Made by a program: the position numbers and the translations under genes. Positions 52,457 to 62,171 of a stretch of DNA of 64,000 bases are shown here, piece after piece. Every line of letters starts with the position of its first letter. Position 1 is the stretch's first letter. The notes beneath the pieces were generated by a model, which was not told the DNA's origin, made no database searches, and saw only the letters and a list, made by a program, of their open reading frames with translations. This stretch comes from Sporolactobacillus sp. CQH2019 (GTDB taxonomy: Bacteria; Bacillota; Bacilli; Bacillales; Sporolactobacillaceae), in assembly GCF_028765345.1 (NCBI RefSeq), contig NZ_JARAJZ010000005.1, positions 91,640 through 155,639 on the forward strand, in the 5' to 3' direction.

Positions 52457-53425
52457 ATGGCACTGGCGAGTATTTATGCAGAACAGAAAAATAATATGAA
52501 AGCGATTGAGAACAGGCTTGAAAAAGCTCTGGAAGCGCCGCATCCGATTCTTAGCGAAGCTTCCATGAATCTGCTCAGAGCGGGGGGAAAAAGGATCCGT
52601 CCGTTGCTTGCGCTCATTTCAGCTCAGTACGGCGATCCGACGCGGCCGGAGATTATTGATTCGGCGGCGACTCTCGAACTGATCCATATGGCGTCCCTCG
52701 TTCATGACGATGTCATTGATGATTCCGATCTGCGCCGCGGCAAACCCACCGTCAAGGCTCAATGGGACAATCGGGTAGCCATGTACACCGGTGATTTTAT
52801 TTTTGCCAGAGCCATTGAAATTATTTCCGGTTTCAAAAGCCCGGAAGCCCATCGGCTCCTTTCCCGAGTGATCCGCGATCTCAGTCTCGGAGAAATCGAT
52901 CAGATTAAAGATCTTTACAATTGGAAACAAAATCTGCGCTGTTATTTATTGAGAATCAAACGTAAAACGGCCATTCTGATGGCGCTCAGCTGCCAGCTGG
53001 GCGCGCTTTCTTCGGGGAGCGACGCGGCTGTCGCGCGCAGGCTCTATTATTATGGCTATTTTCTCGGCATGAGTTATCAGATTACCGATGATATTCTGGA
53101 TTTTGTCGGCACCGACAAGCAGTTGGGAAAGCCTGCAGGCAGTGATCTGAGAAATGGAAACATAACGTTGCCTACTTATTACGCATTGCAGAAACAGGAT
53201 CTTCACAATCGGATTGTCGCTATACTGGAATCTGAGAATCCATCCGAAAATGACTGGAATGCAGTCATCGACCTGATCAGGGATTCCGGCGCCATTGAGG
53301 CATCGGAGAGACTGAGCGACCGCTATCTTCAGAAAGCAAAAGACATATTGGATCAACTGCCCGCTGCCAAGGCCACACATTCACTCAGGGAAATTGCCGA
53401 ATATATCGGAAAGAGGCGGTACTGA
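52457..53425 (+). CDS. hepT: Heptaprenyl diphosphate synthase component II
   Basis: A 322-residue trans-prenyltransferase. The first Asp-rich motif is LVHDDVIDDSDLRRG and the second is QITDDILDF with GSDLRNGNITLP. It elongates farnesyl to heptaprenyl diphosphate with HepS. The ATG follows AAGGGTGAATTG. Confidence 0.94.
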   Translation: MALASIYAEQKNNMKAIENRLEKALEAPHPILSEASMNLLRAGGKRIRPLLALISAQYGDPTRPEIIDSAATLELIHMASLVHDDVIDDSDLRRGKPTVKAQWDNRVAMYTGDFIFARAIEIISGFKSPEAHRLLSRVIRDLSLGEIDQIKDLYNWKQNLRCYLLRIKRKTAILMALSCQLGALSSGSDAAVARRLYYYGYFLGMSYQITDDILDFVGTDKQLGKPAGSDLRNGNITLPTYYALQKQDLHNRIVAILESENPSENDWNAVIDLIRDSGAIEASERLSDRYLQKAKDILDQLPAAKATHSLREIAEYIGKRRY

Positions 53426-53521
53426 GACAGGACGCCGCAATGATTATTTTCCCGCGGCAGCGGGAATGAATGAAGCGGTACAGAGCCGGTTGCATACATA
53501 GCTGGACAGGCCGTAGAAAGT

Positions 53522-53550
53522 TTGATTGTTTCAGAAAAACAGGATATACA
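53522..53550 (+). promoter_or_regulatory. Sigma-A promoter of ndk
   Basis: TTGATT (53522-53527), 17 bases, TATACA (53545-53550). Confidence 0.6.
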
Positions 53551-53575
53551 GATTTAGTTCTGAGGAGGTAAAGTG

Positions 53576-53995
53576 ATGCAGCAAACATTTTTGATGGTTA
53601 AACCGGATGCCGTTAGGAGGGGCCTGATCGGCCGGATTGTGTCGCGATTTGAAGAAAAGGGATTCCGTATGATTGCGGGCAAGCTGATGGTCATTCCCGA
53701 AGAACTGGCCGGGAAACATTACAGTGAACATGAAGGAAAGCCCTTTTATCCGGATCTGATTTCTTTTATGACATCGGGACCTGTCTTTGCCATGGTCTGG
53801 GAGGGCAATGACATTATTGAGCTGTCACGAATGATGATGGGATCAACCGACCCTAAAAAAGCGCTGCCGGGTACAATCCGCGGCGATTTTGCGACGCTTG
53901 TCAACCGTAATGTTATCCATGGATCCGATTCCCCTGAAAGTGCGGAACGGGAAATTCATCTTTTTTTCAATGAAAATGAATTTGTCAAGGGCTGA
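53576..53995 (+). CDS. ndk: Nucleoside diphosphate kinase
   Basis: A 139-residue kinase that balances NTP pools. It has [15 protein letters not shown] and the catalytic His motif [19 protein letters not shown] 53576 behind GAGGAGG is chosen over GTG 53573. Length is usual for short bacterial Ndk. Confidence 0.96.
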   Translation: MQQTFLMVKPDAVRRGLIGRIVSRFEEKGFRMIAGKLMVIPEELAGKHYSEHEGKPFYPDLISFMTSGPVFAMVWEGNDIIELSRMMMGSTDPKKALPGTIRGDFATLVNRNVIHGSDSPESAEREIHLFFNENEFVKG

Positions 53996-54000
53996 TCGCT

Positions 54001-54813
54001 TTGGAACAGGGAGAAAACCTTAAGCTGGCGGATCAGGATTACGAACAGTTTAAAAATCTGCTCTTTCAGTTCACAGGCATTAATCTGTCTCTTTATAAAG
54101 AAGAACAGATGAAGCGCCGTCTCAACACGCTGAGAATCCGCAGGGGGATGCCCTCCTTTGTCTCTTTTTTTTACGAGATGAAGAAGTCCGAACCGTTGCT
54201 CAAGGAATTTCTCGACAGGATGACCATTAATGTGACGGAATTTTTTCGCAATCGGCAAAGATGGAATGTTCTTGAAAAGAAGATTCAGCACTATTGCAGC
54301 GGCGGCGGAAGGTCTCTGTCGGTCTGGAGCGCCGCCTGTTCGACAGGCGAGGAGCCCTATTCGCTGGCCATGATCCTCGACCGGATTCTGCCGGCCGGCC
54401 GCTTTTCTATAATTGCGAGTGACATCGATCAAACGGTTCTGGAGAAGGCCAGGGAAGGCCGTTACCTTGAAAGTGCTGTCGAATCGCTCACTTCTGAGGA
54501 GCGAATCCGCTATTTTAGCAGAGACGGACTTTTCTACTGCATGGATGACAAACTGAAACAATCCATCCGCTTTATCCGCCATGATTTGCTTCATGATCCT
54601 GCACCGGGAAAATTTGACGTGGTTGTCTGCAGAAACGTTCTTATCTATTTTACTGAGGAAGGCAAGAAAAAGATTTATCATAAATTAAGCGATTCATTAA
54701 GAGAAGATGGAATTCTGTTTGTAGGAAGCACAGAACAAATCTTTCATCCGGAAACGTACCAATTGCGATCGGCGGAAACTTTTTTCTATGAAAAATCGGG
54801 TATTGAGGGGTAA
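54001..54813 (+). CDS. cheR: Chemotaxis methyltransferase CheR
   Basis: A 270-residue methyltransferase for glutamates on chemoreceptors. The N-terminal helical domain has [11 protein letters not shown]. The SAM motif is [17 protein letters not shown], then [13 protein letters not shown] and [14 protein letters not shown] start at 54001. The position after ndk and before aroC is as in B. subtilis, and with YpfA it suggests motility. Confidence 0.94.
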   Translation: MEQGENLKLADQDYEQFKNLLFQFTGINLSLYKEEQMKRRLNTLRIRRGMPSFVSFFYEMKKSEPLLKEFLDRMTINVTEFFRNRQRWNVLEKKIQHYCSGGGRSLSVWSAACSTGEEPYSLAMILDRILPAGRFSIIASDIDQTVLEKAREGRYLESAVESLTSEERIRYFSRDGLFYCMDDKLKQSIRFIRHDLLHDPAPGKFDVVVCRNVLIYFTEEGKKKIYHKLSDSLREDGILFVGSTEQIFHPETYQLRSAETFFYEKSGIEG

Positions 54814-54817
54814 TCAC

Positions 54818-55984
54818 ATGAGATTTTTGACTGCTGGAGAATCACATGGCCCGCAATTGACGGCCATTATCGAGGGACTTCCTTCAGAGGTGGACATCGA
54901 CATTTCCGAAATCGACCGTGAACTGAAAAGGCGGCAGGGCGGCTACGGCCGCGGCCGCCGTATGACCATCGAATCGGATCAGGTGCAGATTCTTTCCGGC
55001 GTGCGCCACGGAAAAACGACGGGAGCGCCGATGGCCCTGGTCATTGAAAACCGCGACTGGACGCACTGGAAGGATATCATGGGCGTCCAGGTCCCGGACG
55101 ATCCGGAAAGAATAAAAAAACAGGTAACCAGGCCGCGGCCGGGCCATGCCGATCTGAACGGGGGCATTAAGTACAATCACAGGGATATGCGCAATGTTCT
55201 TGAACGTTCATCGGCCCGCGAAACAGCGATTCGTGTGGCAATCGGCGCTGTGGCAAAGCAGTTTCTGAAACCATTCGGCATCGATATCGCCGGCCGGGTC
55301 ACGGAAATCGGCGGCGTCGCCGACGGAACGCCGCTGCCGGACACCATTGAAGAAATGAAAAAGGCATCGGAGAATTCACCGGTGCGCTGTCTTGATCCGG
55401 AAGCAGCCCGCAAAATGATTGAGGCAATCGACCGTGCGAAGGAAAACGGCGATTCGCTGGGAGGAATCGTTGAAGTCGTGGCAACAGGAGCGCCGATCGG
55501 ACTTGGAAGCCATGTCCACTACGACCGGAAGCTTGACGCGCGGATTGCAGGAGCGGTGCTCAGCATTAATGCCTTTAAGGGAGTCGAATTCGGCATCGGT
55601 TTCGACATGGCGCACCGTCCCGGCAGTCAGGTTCAGGACGAGATCCTTTGGTCGGAAGAGCAGGGTTATACGCGGCGGACCAATCGGCTCGGCGGATTCG
55701 AAGGCGGTATGACGAACGGTATGCCGATCATCGTGCGCGGCGTCATGAAGCCGATTCCTACACTGTATAAACCGCTTCAGAGCATCGACATCAACACGAA
55801 GGAGCCGTTCAGCGCCAGCATCGAACGATCGGATAATTGTGCGGTGCCGGCCGCGAGTGTTGTCTGTGAAGCCGTCGTTGCCTGGGAACTGGCAAAGGCA
55901 GTTAGTGAAAAATTCGGCGGAGATTGCCTGACCGATATGACGGCCGCGTGGGCCGTCTATCAAAAACGTGTGAGGTCTTTCTGA
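54818..55984 (+). CDS. aroC: Chorismate synthase
   Basis: A 388-residue FMN-dependent enzyme (AroF in B. subtilis) that makes chorismate. It has the signatures [34 protein letters not shown] and [15 protein letters not shown]. The ATG at 54818 follows TGAGGGG, just after cheR. It starts the aromatic cluster. Confidence 0.96.
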   Translation: MRFLTAGESHGPQLTAIIEGLPSEVDIDISEIDRELKRRQGGYGRGRRMTIESDQVQILSGVRHGKTTGAPMALVIENRDWTHWKDIMGVQVPDDPERIKKQVTRPRPGHADLNGGIKYNHRDMRNVLERSSARETAIRVAIGAVAKQFLKPFGIDIAGRVTEIGGVADGTPLPDTIEEMKKASENSPVRCLDPEAARKMIEAIDRAKENGDSLGGIVEVVATGAPIGLGSHVHYDRKLDARIAGAVLSINAFKGVEFGIGFDMAHRPGSQVQDEILWSEEQGYTRRTNRLGGFEGGMTNGMPIIVRGVMKPIPTLYKPLQSIDINTKEPFSASIERSDNCAVPAASVVCEAVVAWELAKAVSEKFGGDCLTDMTAAWAVYQKRVRSF

Positions 55985-57054
55985 TGGAAAAGCTGATGAT
56001 CGGGACGAAGACAGGCCGTTATCCGATTTTTGTCGGAAGAGGACTTTTGACGAAGGCGGATGAACTGATAAAAGACGTCTATTCAGCCTGTTATATTGTT
56101 ACCGACAGCCATGTCGCGCCGATGTACCTCAACAAACTGGAGCAGACGCTGCGGAACAGAAAGGTTTTCCATTATATTGTCGAAGCCGGGGAGCAGTCTA
56201 AAAATCTTAGTGAGTACCATCGGATTATTACCGACATGCTCGAGAAAAAACTGGACAGAAACGCCGGCGTCATCGCTCTCGGCGGCGGAGTCGTCGGTGA
56301 TCTTGCCGGTTTCGTGGCTGCGACTTATCTGAGAGGCGTCGCTTTCCTGCAGATGCCGACAACGCTGCTCGCCCATGACAGCAGCGTCGGAGGAAAAGTG
56401 GGCATTGACCACGCTCTGGGAAAGAATCTGATCGGTGCTTTCTATCCGCCGGCAGCGGTTATTTACGATACGGCAACCCTTGAAACATTGCCGTTCAGGG
56501 AACTGCAGTCCGGTTTTGCCGAACTGATCAAACACAGCCTGATCAGTTCTCCCGATTTTTATCAGGAACTGAAAGAAGCGATACCCGGCCGTTCAGAACT
56601 GACACCGGCGTCAGCAGGTGCGTTTCTTATACGCGGCATATCCGTGAAGGCGGGAATTGTCGAGCTTGACGAGCATGAAAGCGGGCCGCGCCAATTCCTT
56701 AATTTCGGCCACACGCTCGGCCATGCACTCGAGAAGGAACTCGGCTTCGGCGTACTGACTCACGGAGAAGGCGTTGCCGTCGGGTCGCTATTTGCGCTGA
56801 AGCTGAGCGAAGCCTATTACGGCTGCTCATTGCCGGTTAAGGACATAACGGATTGGTACACGGAGCTTGGGCTGCCGACAAAAGTGCCCGATGGTCCGAC
56901 GGCAGACGGGCTGATCGAACAAATGAAGTATGACAAGAAGAACAGAAACGGACATTATCATTTCGTTCTCTTGAAATCGATCGGAAAGCCGGAGACAAAG
57001 CCGGTTCCGGAAAAACTGGTCAGGGAGATGCTGCTTTCGTTCATGAATGATTGA
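55984..57054 (+). CDS. aroB: 3-dehydroquinate synthase
   Basis: A 356-residue enzyme that makes dehydroquinate from DAHP with NAD and zinc. It has ALGGGVVGDLAGFVAATYLRG, TTLLAHDSSVGGKVGID and the zinc His in FLNFGHTLGHALE. The ATG overlaps the aroC stop. The trp promoter begins at its stop codon. aroH does not follow, unlike B. subtilis. Confidence 0.96.
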   Translation: MEKLMIGTKTGRYPIFVGRGLLTKADELIKDVYSACYIVTDSHVAPMYLNKLEQTLRNRKVFHYIVEAGEQSKNLSEYHRIITDMLEKKLDRNAGVIALGGGVVGDLAGFVAATYLRGVAFLQMPTTLLAHDSSVGGKVGIDHALGKNLIGAFYPPAAVIYDTATLETLPFRELQSGFAELIKHSLISSPDFYQELKEAIPGRSELTPASAGAFLIRGISVKAGIVELDEHESGPRQFLNFGHTLGHALEKELGFGVLTHGEGVAVGSLFALKLSEAYYGCSLPVKDITDWYTELGLPTKVPDGPTADGLIEQMKYDKKNRNGHYHFVLLKSIGKPETKPVPEKLVREMLLSFMND

Positions 57055-57079
57055 CAGATTTAAATGAGTTGGCTATGAT
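57051..57079 (+). promoter_or_regulatory. Sigma-A promoter of the trp operon
   Basis: TTGACA (57051-57056) overlaps the aroB stop codon; 17 bases later TATGAT (57074-57079). It gives trpDCFBA its own transcript with a leader of about 265 bases. Confidence 0.75.
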
Positions 57080-57132
57080 TAAACTACATCTTCGCAGAAA
57101 TTTACTGCCGGAGATTCAGCCGGATCGTGTCG

Positions 57133-57256
57133 GAGGACGGGATCGGCAGAGACTGAGAGCTGAGAAAACAGAATGAGCCGAGTTGAGAAGAGCTGAGGGT
57201 TGAAAGATTAAAACTGAGAATAAACCCGCTGGCCGCACTTCGCCCGCGGGTTTTTG
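57133..57256 (+). promoter_or_regulatory. trp leader: TRAP-binding GAG repeats with attenuator
   Basis: GAG triplets start at 57133, 57149, 57155, 57157, 57162, 57175, 57180, 57185, 57190, 57195 and 57216. Five (57175-57197) are in perfect 5-base steps, the spacing TRAP subunits need. A terminator follows: AACCCGC (57223-57229) pairs with GCGGGTT (57246-57252), ending in T. An antiterminator can form between GGGTT (57197-57201) and AACCC (57223-57227); it overlaps the last in-register GAG. TRAP bound with tryptophan would hide GGGTT and let the terminator form. Confidence 0.88.
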
Positions 57257-57324
57257 CTAACTTCGGACGGACTCCCTGCGCAGCACGGAGCGTCGCTTCC
57301 CTCTCTTAACCTCGCTATGCTCAT

Positions 57325-57340
57325 TCCTCAGAAAAGAGGA
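57325..57340 (+). promoter_or_regulatory. Small hairpin over the trpD ribosome binding site
   Basis: TCCTC (57325-57329) can pair with GAGGA (57336-57340), hiding part of the Shine-Dalgarno sequence of trpD. It is short, so its effect is uncertain. Confidence 0.35.
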
Positions 57341-57350
57341 GTGGGGAAAA

Positions 57351-58376
57351 ATGTTTCAGAAAAAGTTGAAAGAATTGGTCAAAGGCAAGACTTTAACGGA
57401 ACAGGAAGCCGCAGAATTGATGGATGAAATTATGGAGGGACGGGCAGACCCGTGCCAGATTGCCGGTTTCCTGTCGCTTCTCAGTATGAGGGGGGAAACG
57501 GCCGATGAACTGGCGGGATGCGTCCGCAGCATGAGAGCACACGCGAAGCCGGTCCACTATGATCAAGAGCTGCTGGATATCGTCGGAACGGGCGGCGACG
57601 GCACGGCAACGTTCAACATCTCAACCGCCAGCGCCATTCTGCTGTCGGGCCTCGGTGTCAACGTTGCCAAACACGGCAATCGCTCGGTTTCATCGACCAG
57701 CGGTGCCGCCGATGTGCTCGAAGCGCTCGGAATTTCGATCCGGACGACTCCGGAACAGGCGGCGTCCCTCCTCGAACAGACACACATGTGCTTTTTATTC
57801 GCTCCGCTGTATCACGCTTCAATGAAATATGCAATTGAACCGCGCAAAGCACTCGGGTTCAGGACAATTTTCAATATGCTCGGCCCCCTGACCAATCCGG
57901 CGGGTGCAGAGCGTCAGCTTCTGGGCGTTTATAGCAGAAAAGCCGCGGAAGCCTATGCGAATGCCATTGTGAAACTGGGTACGCGCAGGGCGCTTGTCGT
58001 CACCGGCGATGACGGAATGGATGAACTGACCATTACCGGCCGGACCCGGGCGTATCTCATTGAAGATCAAAGAATCCATTCTTTTTCGCTCATGCCTGAA
58101 GACGTCGGGCTGAGCGCCGGCAGGCTGGAAGACATTCAGGTGAAAACCCCTGCCGAGAGCGCCGCCTTGATCGAAGCGATATTCTCCGGAAAAACGCAAA
58201 ACCGCAGCGCTATGAATGCGGTGCTTCTGAATGCCGGCGCAGGGTTGTACGTTGCCGGAAGGACGGATTCCATTGCTGAAGGCATCCACGAGGCGAATCG
58301 GGCCATTGAAGACGGAAAGGCACTGGAACAGCTGAACCTACTCCGGACACAGACGGAGGAAGTTTCTCATGTATAA
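57351..58376 (+). CDS. trpD: Anthranilate phosphoribosyltransferase
   Basis: A 341-residue enzyme that joins anthranilate to PRPP. It has VGTGGDGTATFNISTASA, KHGNRSVSSTSGAADVLE and FNMLGPLTNP. The ATG follows GAGGAGTGGGG. It is the first gene of this trp operon; trpE is absent upstream. It overlaps trpC by eight bases. Confidence 0.96.
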   Translation: MFQKKLKELVKGKTLTEQEAAELMDEIMEGRADPCQIAGFLSLLSMRGETADELAGCVRSMRAHAKPVHYDQELLDIVGTGGDGTATFNISTASAILLSGLGVNVAKHGNRSVSSTSGAADVLEALGISIRTTPEQAASLLEQTHMCFLFAPLYHASMKYAIEPRKALGFRTIFNMLGPLTNPAGAERQLLGVYSRKAAEAYANAIVKLGTRRALVVTGDDGMDELTITGRTRAYLIEDQRIHSFSLMPEDVGLSAGRLEDIQVKTPAESAALIEAIFSGKTQNRSAMNAVLLNAGAGLYVAGRTDSIAEGIHEANRAIEDGKALEQLNLLRTQTEEVSHV

Positions 58377-59163
58377 GACGATTCTTGATCGCATTTTACA
58401 GACGAAAAAAGAGGAACTGGAGCATTTCCGGATGCCGGAGCCGATCCCGGCCATCGAGCGCCGCTCGCTCAAAAAGGCGCTCGCCCGGCCGCATCATGCA
58501 CTCGGTCTGATTGCTGAAATCAAGCAGGCTTCTCCGTCAAAAGGCCTGTTTCGCGAAAAGATCAATGCGGCGGCTATTGCCGAAGCCTATGAAGACGGCG
58601 GTGCCGATGCAATCAGCGTCCTGACGGACCGGACTTATTTTCACGGATCGGCCGAGAACCTGATCAAGGTCAAAAAATCTGTCGGCCTCCCTGTGCTTCG
58701 AAAAGATTTTATCATTGAAGAACGGCAGATTGAAGAGGCTTTCCGAATCGGAGCGGATGCGGTCCTGCTGATCGCCGCCGCGCTGGATCCCGACCAATTG
58801 CATGAGCTTTATTTGGCGGCACAGGAGAGAGGGCTGGAATCACTCGTGGAAGTGCACCGGGCCGAGGAGGCCGAAGCGGTTCTTTCTAAATTTACACCTG
58901 AAATAATCGGTGTGAACAATCGTAATCTGAAAACATTTGAAACGAAACTGGAAGTGACTGCGGAACTCGAAAGGATCATCCCCGGCAATGCACTTTTAGT
59001 CAGTGAGTCGGGTGTTCAGTCGGCAGCAGATGTGATGTATCTGAAAAATCACGGTGCGGATGCCGCACTCGTCGGCGAAGCATTGATCCGCGCCCATTCG
59101 CCGAAAGACAAAGTGCGCGCCTTGTTCGGCGAGGAAGTGAACGCGCATGCGCCCCGTGCTTAA
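58369..59163 (+). CDS. trpC: Indole-3-glycerol phosphate synthase
   Basis: A 264-residue barrel enzyme. IAEIKQASPSKG, SVLTDRTYFHGS, LRKDFIIEERQI, VNNRNLKTF and LVSESGVQS are the active-site loops. It overlaps trpF. Confidence 0.96.
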   Translation: MYKTILDRILQTKKEELEHFRMPEPIPAIERRSLKKALARPHHALGLIAEIKQASPSKGLFREKINAAAIAEAYEDGGADAISVLTDRTYFHGSAENLIKVKKSVGLPVLRKDFIIEERQIEEAFRIGADAVLLIAAALDPDQLHELYLAAQERGLESLVEVHRAEEAEAVLSKFTPEIIGVNNRNLKTFETKLEVTAELERIIPGNALLVSESGVQSAADVMYLKNHGADAALVGEALIRAHSPKDKVRALFGEEVNAHAPRA

Positions 59164-59809
59164 ATACTGCGGCAATCATTCGCTTTCCGACGTTAAAATA
59201 ACGGCGGCCAGCCGTGCCGATTATCTCGGTTTTATTTTTACGCGGAAAAGCAAACGGACCGTGAGAGCCGATCAGGTCGCGGAATGGCTGAAAAGGACCG
59301 AAGCAAAGGGGAAAAAGCTGGTCGGCGTCTTTGCGGATGATTCCGTCGAACGGATCGAAAAAGTGCTGCAGACGGTCCCTCTTCAGGTGATACAGCTTCA
59401 TGGTGCGGAACAGCCGCCCTATGTGGAGAGGGTCAGGTCGAAGACGGGAAGAACGGTTTGGAAGGCGCTTCGCCATGGAAAGAATACCCTTGAAGCGATG
59501 CGCCGCTATGCAGGCATTGTCGATGGATATATCATCGATACGAAAGTTAAAGGCGCTATCGGCGGGACAGGCGTCTCGTTCGACTGGGACAGCGTACCCG
59601 GTTACATGGCGGAATCTGCCCGCCTGCACACGCCGTGTCTGATTGCCGGCGGCATATCGCCTGATAATATAGACAAACTGCTGAGCCGTCACCCGATCGG
59701 TATCGATATTGCATCGGGTATAGAAACGAACTTTCAAAAAGACGGCAGACTGATCCGGAAAATTGAAGAAAGGGTGGAGAGGCAAAATGATCAGACAACC
59801 GCAGACTGA
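59147..59809 (+). CDS. trpF: Phosphoribosylanthranilate isomerase
   Basis: A 220-residue barrel enzyme. The catalytic Cys motif is KYCGNHS (KICG in most), followed by [20 protein letters not shown] and [10 protein letters not shown]. It overlaps both trpC and trpB. Confidence 0.95.
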   Translation: MRPVLKYCGNHSLSDVKITAASRADYLGFIFTRKSKRTVRADQVAEWLKRTEAKGKKLVGVFADDSVERIEKVLQTVPLQVIQLHGAEQPPYVERVRSKTGRTVWKALRHGKNTLEAMRRYAGIVDGYIIDTKVKGAIGGTGVSFDWDSVPGYMAESARLHTPCLIAGGISPDNIDKLLSRHPIGIDIASGIETNFQKDGRLIRKIEERVERQNDQTTAD

Positions 59810-61022
59810 AAATATAAACACAAAAAGAAAAGGGCGCTACGGTCCGTTCGGAGGACAGTATGTGCCCGAAACGCTGATGCATGCCCTGCTTGAACTTGAG
59901 GAGGGGTTTAATGAGGCAATTCATGATTCCTCGTTTCTCGATGAATATCATCAGATCCTCCGGGAATATTCCGGCCGGCCGACTCCGGTAACACATTGCA
60001 AAAGGCTCAGCCAAATGGTCGGCGGGGCTCAGATCTATCTGAAACGCGAAGATCTGAATCATACCGGCGCTCACAAAATAAATAATGCGGTCGGTCAGGC
60101 ACTGCTTGCACGGCGAATGGGGAAGAAGCGGATGATCGCCGAAACAGGCGCCGGCCAGCACGGCGTCGCGACGGCAACGGTGGCGGCTTACTTCGGCATG
60201 CCTTGCAAAGTGTTCATGGGGGCGACGGACGTTGAACGGCAGGCGCTCAATGTGTTCCGGATGCGGCTTCTCGGAGCGGAAGTTGTTCCGGTTTCAGCCG
60301 GAAACGGAACTTTGAAAGACGCGATCAACGAAGCGCTGCGATACTGGGCGGCGAATGTCGGAGACACGGCGTATGTGAACGGATCCGTTGTCGGGCCGCA
60401 TCCCTATCCGATGATTGTCCGTGATTTTCAGCGGATCATCGGCGATGAAGGACGCAGACAGATGATCGAGAAGACAGGAAAACTGCCGGACGCCGCCTGC
60501 GCCTGCGTCGGCGGCGGAAGCAACGCGATGGGACTGTTTACCGCTTTTCTTAAGGACCCGGTCGCTCTCTACGGGGCCGAAGCCGGAGGAAAAGGGACAG
60601 AAACGGCGGAGCATGCCGCAACGCTGACTAAGGGGCGTCCGGGCGTCATCCACGGCGCGATGACTTATCTGCTTCAGGATCCGAACGGACAGATCATTGA
60701 ACCCTATTCGATTTCCGCCGGGCTGGACTATCCGGGAATCGGACCCGAACACGCCTATCTCGCCGAATCGGGCCGGGCCCGTTATGAAGCGATCACAGAC
60801 CGGGAGGCCGTCGATGCATTAATGGTACTGTGTAAAACGGAAGGCATCCTGCCGGCGCTTGAGAGCGCGCACGGTCTTGCGCTGGCCATGAAAAAAGCAA
60901 AAACAATGCGGCCGGATCAATCGATACTCGTTTGTCTTTCCGGCCGCGGAGACAAGGATGTCCATACGATCCTGCACGTTCTGGACAAAGCAAAAACAGA
61001 TGAAGGAGGCAAAAAGAGATGA
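59787..61022 (+). CDS. trpB: Tryptophan synthase beta chain
   Basis: A 411-residue PLP enzyme that joins indole and serine. It has [16 protein letters not shown], the PLP Lys in [26 protein letters not shown] and GGGSNAMG. The ATG at 59787 follows GGAGAGG; an ATG eight codons upstream is not needed. Confidence 0.97.
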   Translation: MIRQPQTENINTKRKGRYGPFGGQYVPETLMHALLELEEGFNEAIHDSSFLDEYHQILREYSGRPTPVTHCKRLSQMVGGAQIYLKREDLNHTGAHKINNAVGQALLARRMGKKRMIAETGAGQHGVATATVAAYFGMPCKVFMGATDVERQALNVFRMRLLGAEVVPVSAGNGTLKDAINEALRYWAANVGDTAYVNGSVVGPHPYPMIVRDFQRIIGDEGRRQMIEKTGKLPDAACACVGGGSNAMGLFTAFLKDPVALYGAEAGGKGTETAEHAATLTKGRPGVIHGAMTYLLQDPNGQIIEPYSISAGLDYPGIGPEHAYLAESGRARYEAITDREAVDALMVLCKTEGILPALESAHGLALAMKKAKTMRPDQSILVCLSGRGDKDVHTILHVLDKAKTDEGGKKR

Positions 61023-61894
61023 GCCGCATGAGTGATTTTGTCAATAAAAAACGGCCGATGATGTTTATTCCATTCATAACAGCGGGGGATCCGTCTGAGG
61101 AAGCAACGGTAGAACTGGCTTTTATGCTGCAATCCGCTGGGGCCAGCGCGCTTGAACTGGGCATTCCCTATTCTGATCCGCTCGCCGACGGGCCGGTCAT
61201 TCAGAGAGCTTCCAAACGGGCGCTTTCTAAGGGCATGTCGCTGCTCGGTGCTCTGCGGCTCGTAAAAAAAATAAGGTTGAGAGGGGTGAAAATCCCGATT
61301 ATCATATTTACATACTGCAACCTTCTGTTACAATTAGGTGAAGATACATTTTTCCGGGAAGCAAAAGACAACGGGGCCGACGGACTGCTCGTTCCCGATC
61401 TGCCGTTCGAAGAGAGCAGGGATCTTGCAGCACGGTGTTCCGGGCAGGAGATCAGTCTGATTTCACTTGTCGCACCGACTACATCGGACTCCAGGCTGAA
61501 GGCAATCGGAGCTTCGGCGCAAGGTTTCCTGTACTGCGTCTCCTCGCTTGGCGTGACCGGCGTCCGAAAGCAGTTCCATCCGGACGTTTTTCCTTTTCTC
61601 AAACGTGTCCGGGAGGCGTGCGAGCTGCCGATTGCCGTGGGATTCGGCATTTCGTCGAGCGAGCAGGTGGATGCACTGCGCGGATATGCGGACGGTTTTA
61701 TTGTCGGAAGCGCCATTGTTTCGCAAGTTGAAAAAAGGGCGGATCGGCTTCAGCAGCCGGAATGGCGCCCGTCCGCTGTGGAAGAGATACGCCGTTACTT
61801 GCTGGATACATTGCTCGGCAAGCATCAGGCAATTAAGGATCATGAAGGCGCCGCTCAGCAGGCTGAAGGCCTATCAAGCGGGAAAACGGGCTGA
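61019..61894 (+). CDS. trpA: Tryptophan synthase alpha chain, with extra C-terminal tail
   Basis: A 291-residue barrel that splits indole-glycerol phosphate. Catalytic Glu ([15 protein letters not shown]) and Asp-bearing loops are present, with [12 protein letters not shown] and [10 protein letters not shown]. It is longer than usual (about 265): residues after [11 protein letters not shown] form an extra tail ending EGLSSGKTG. It overlaps trpB by four bases. Confidence 0.94.
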   Translation: MSRMSDFVNKKRPMMFIPFITAGDPSEEATVELAFMLQSAGASALELGIPYSDPLADGPVIQRASKRALSKGMSLLGALRLVKKIRLRGVKIPIIIFTYCNLLLQLGEDTFFREAKDNGADGLLVPDLPFEESRDLAARCSGQEISLISLVAPTTSDSRLKAIGASAQGFLYCVSSLGVTGVRKQFHPDVFPFLKRVREACELPIAVGFGISSSEQVDALRGYADGFIVGSAIVSQVEKRADRLQQPEWRPSAVEEIRRYLLDTLLGKHQAIKDHEGAAQQAEGLSSGKTG

Positions 61895-62171
61895 CAAAGT
61901 ACGGAGGAGAGAAAACGGACCGAATAAAACAGATAAACCGGCGCCGGATGAAACCTCTTCGGGGGCAGTCCCCGAAGCAAGGGCAGCCGTAAGTATTCCC
62001 GGCGAATGAACGGTCTATCCGGGCGGACTGCCGCCGGCGGGAGAATCAGCCGTTTTCTGAACCGCCGACTTGGCCTGGCCGACTGCCTGATCTCTGGAAA
62101 CGGCTCGATACGAAGCATAAGCGGCACGAAAGAGCAGAATGCCGCTATTATAAAACGAAGGATCGCGTCTC
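61895..62171. other. Gap where hisC would lie
   Basis: In B. subtilis hisC separates trpA from tyrA. Here 277 bases hold no hisC. There is a perfect 8-bp hairpin CTTCGGGG-GCAGT-CCCCGAAG at 61957-61977 without a T run. A frame starting inside trpA (61842-62009, 55 codons) lacks a ribosome binding site and family likeness. Confidence 0.45.
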
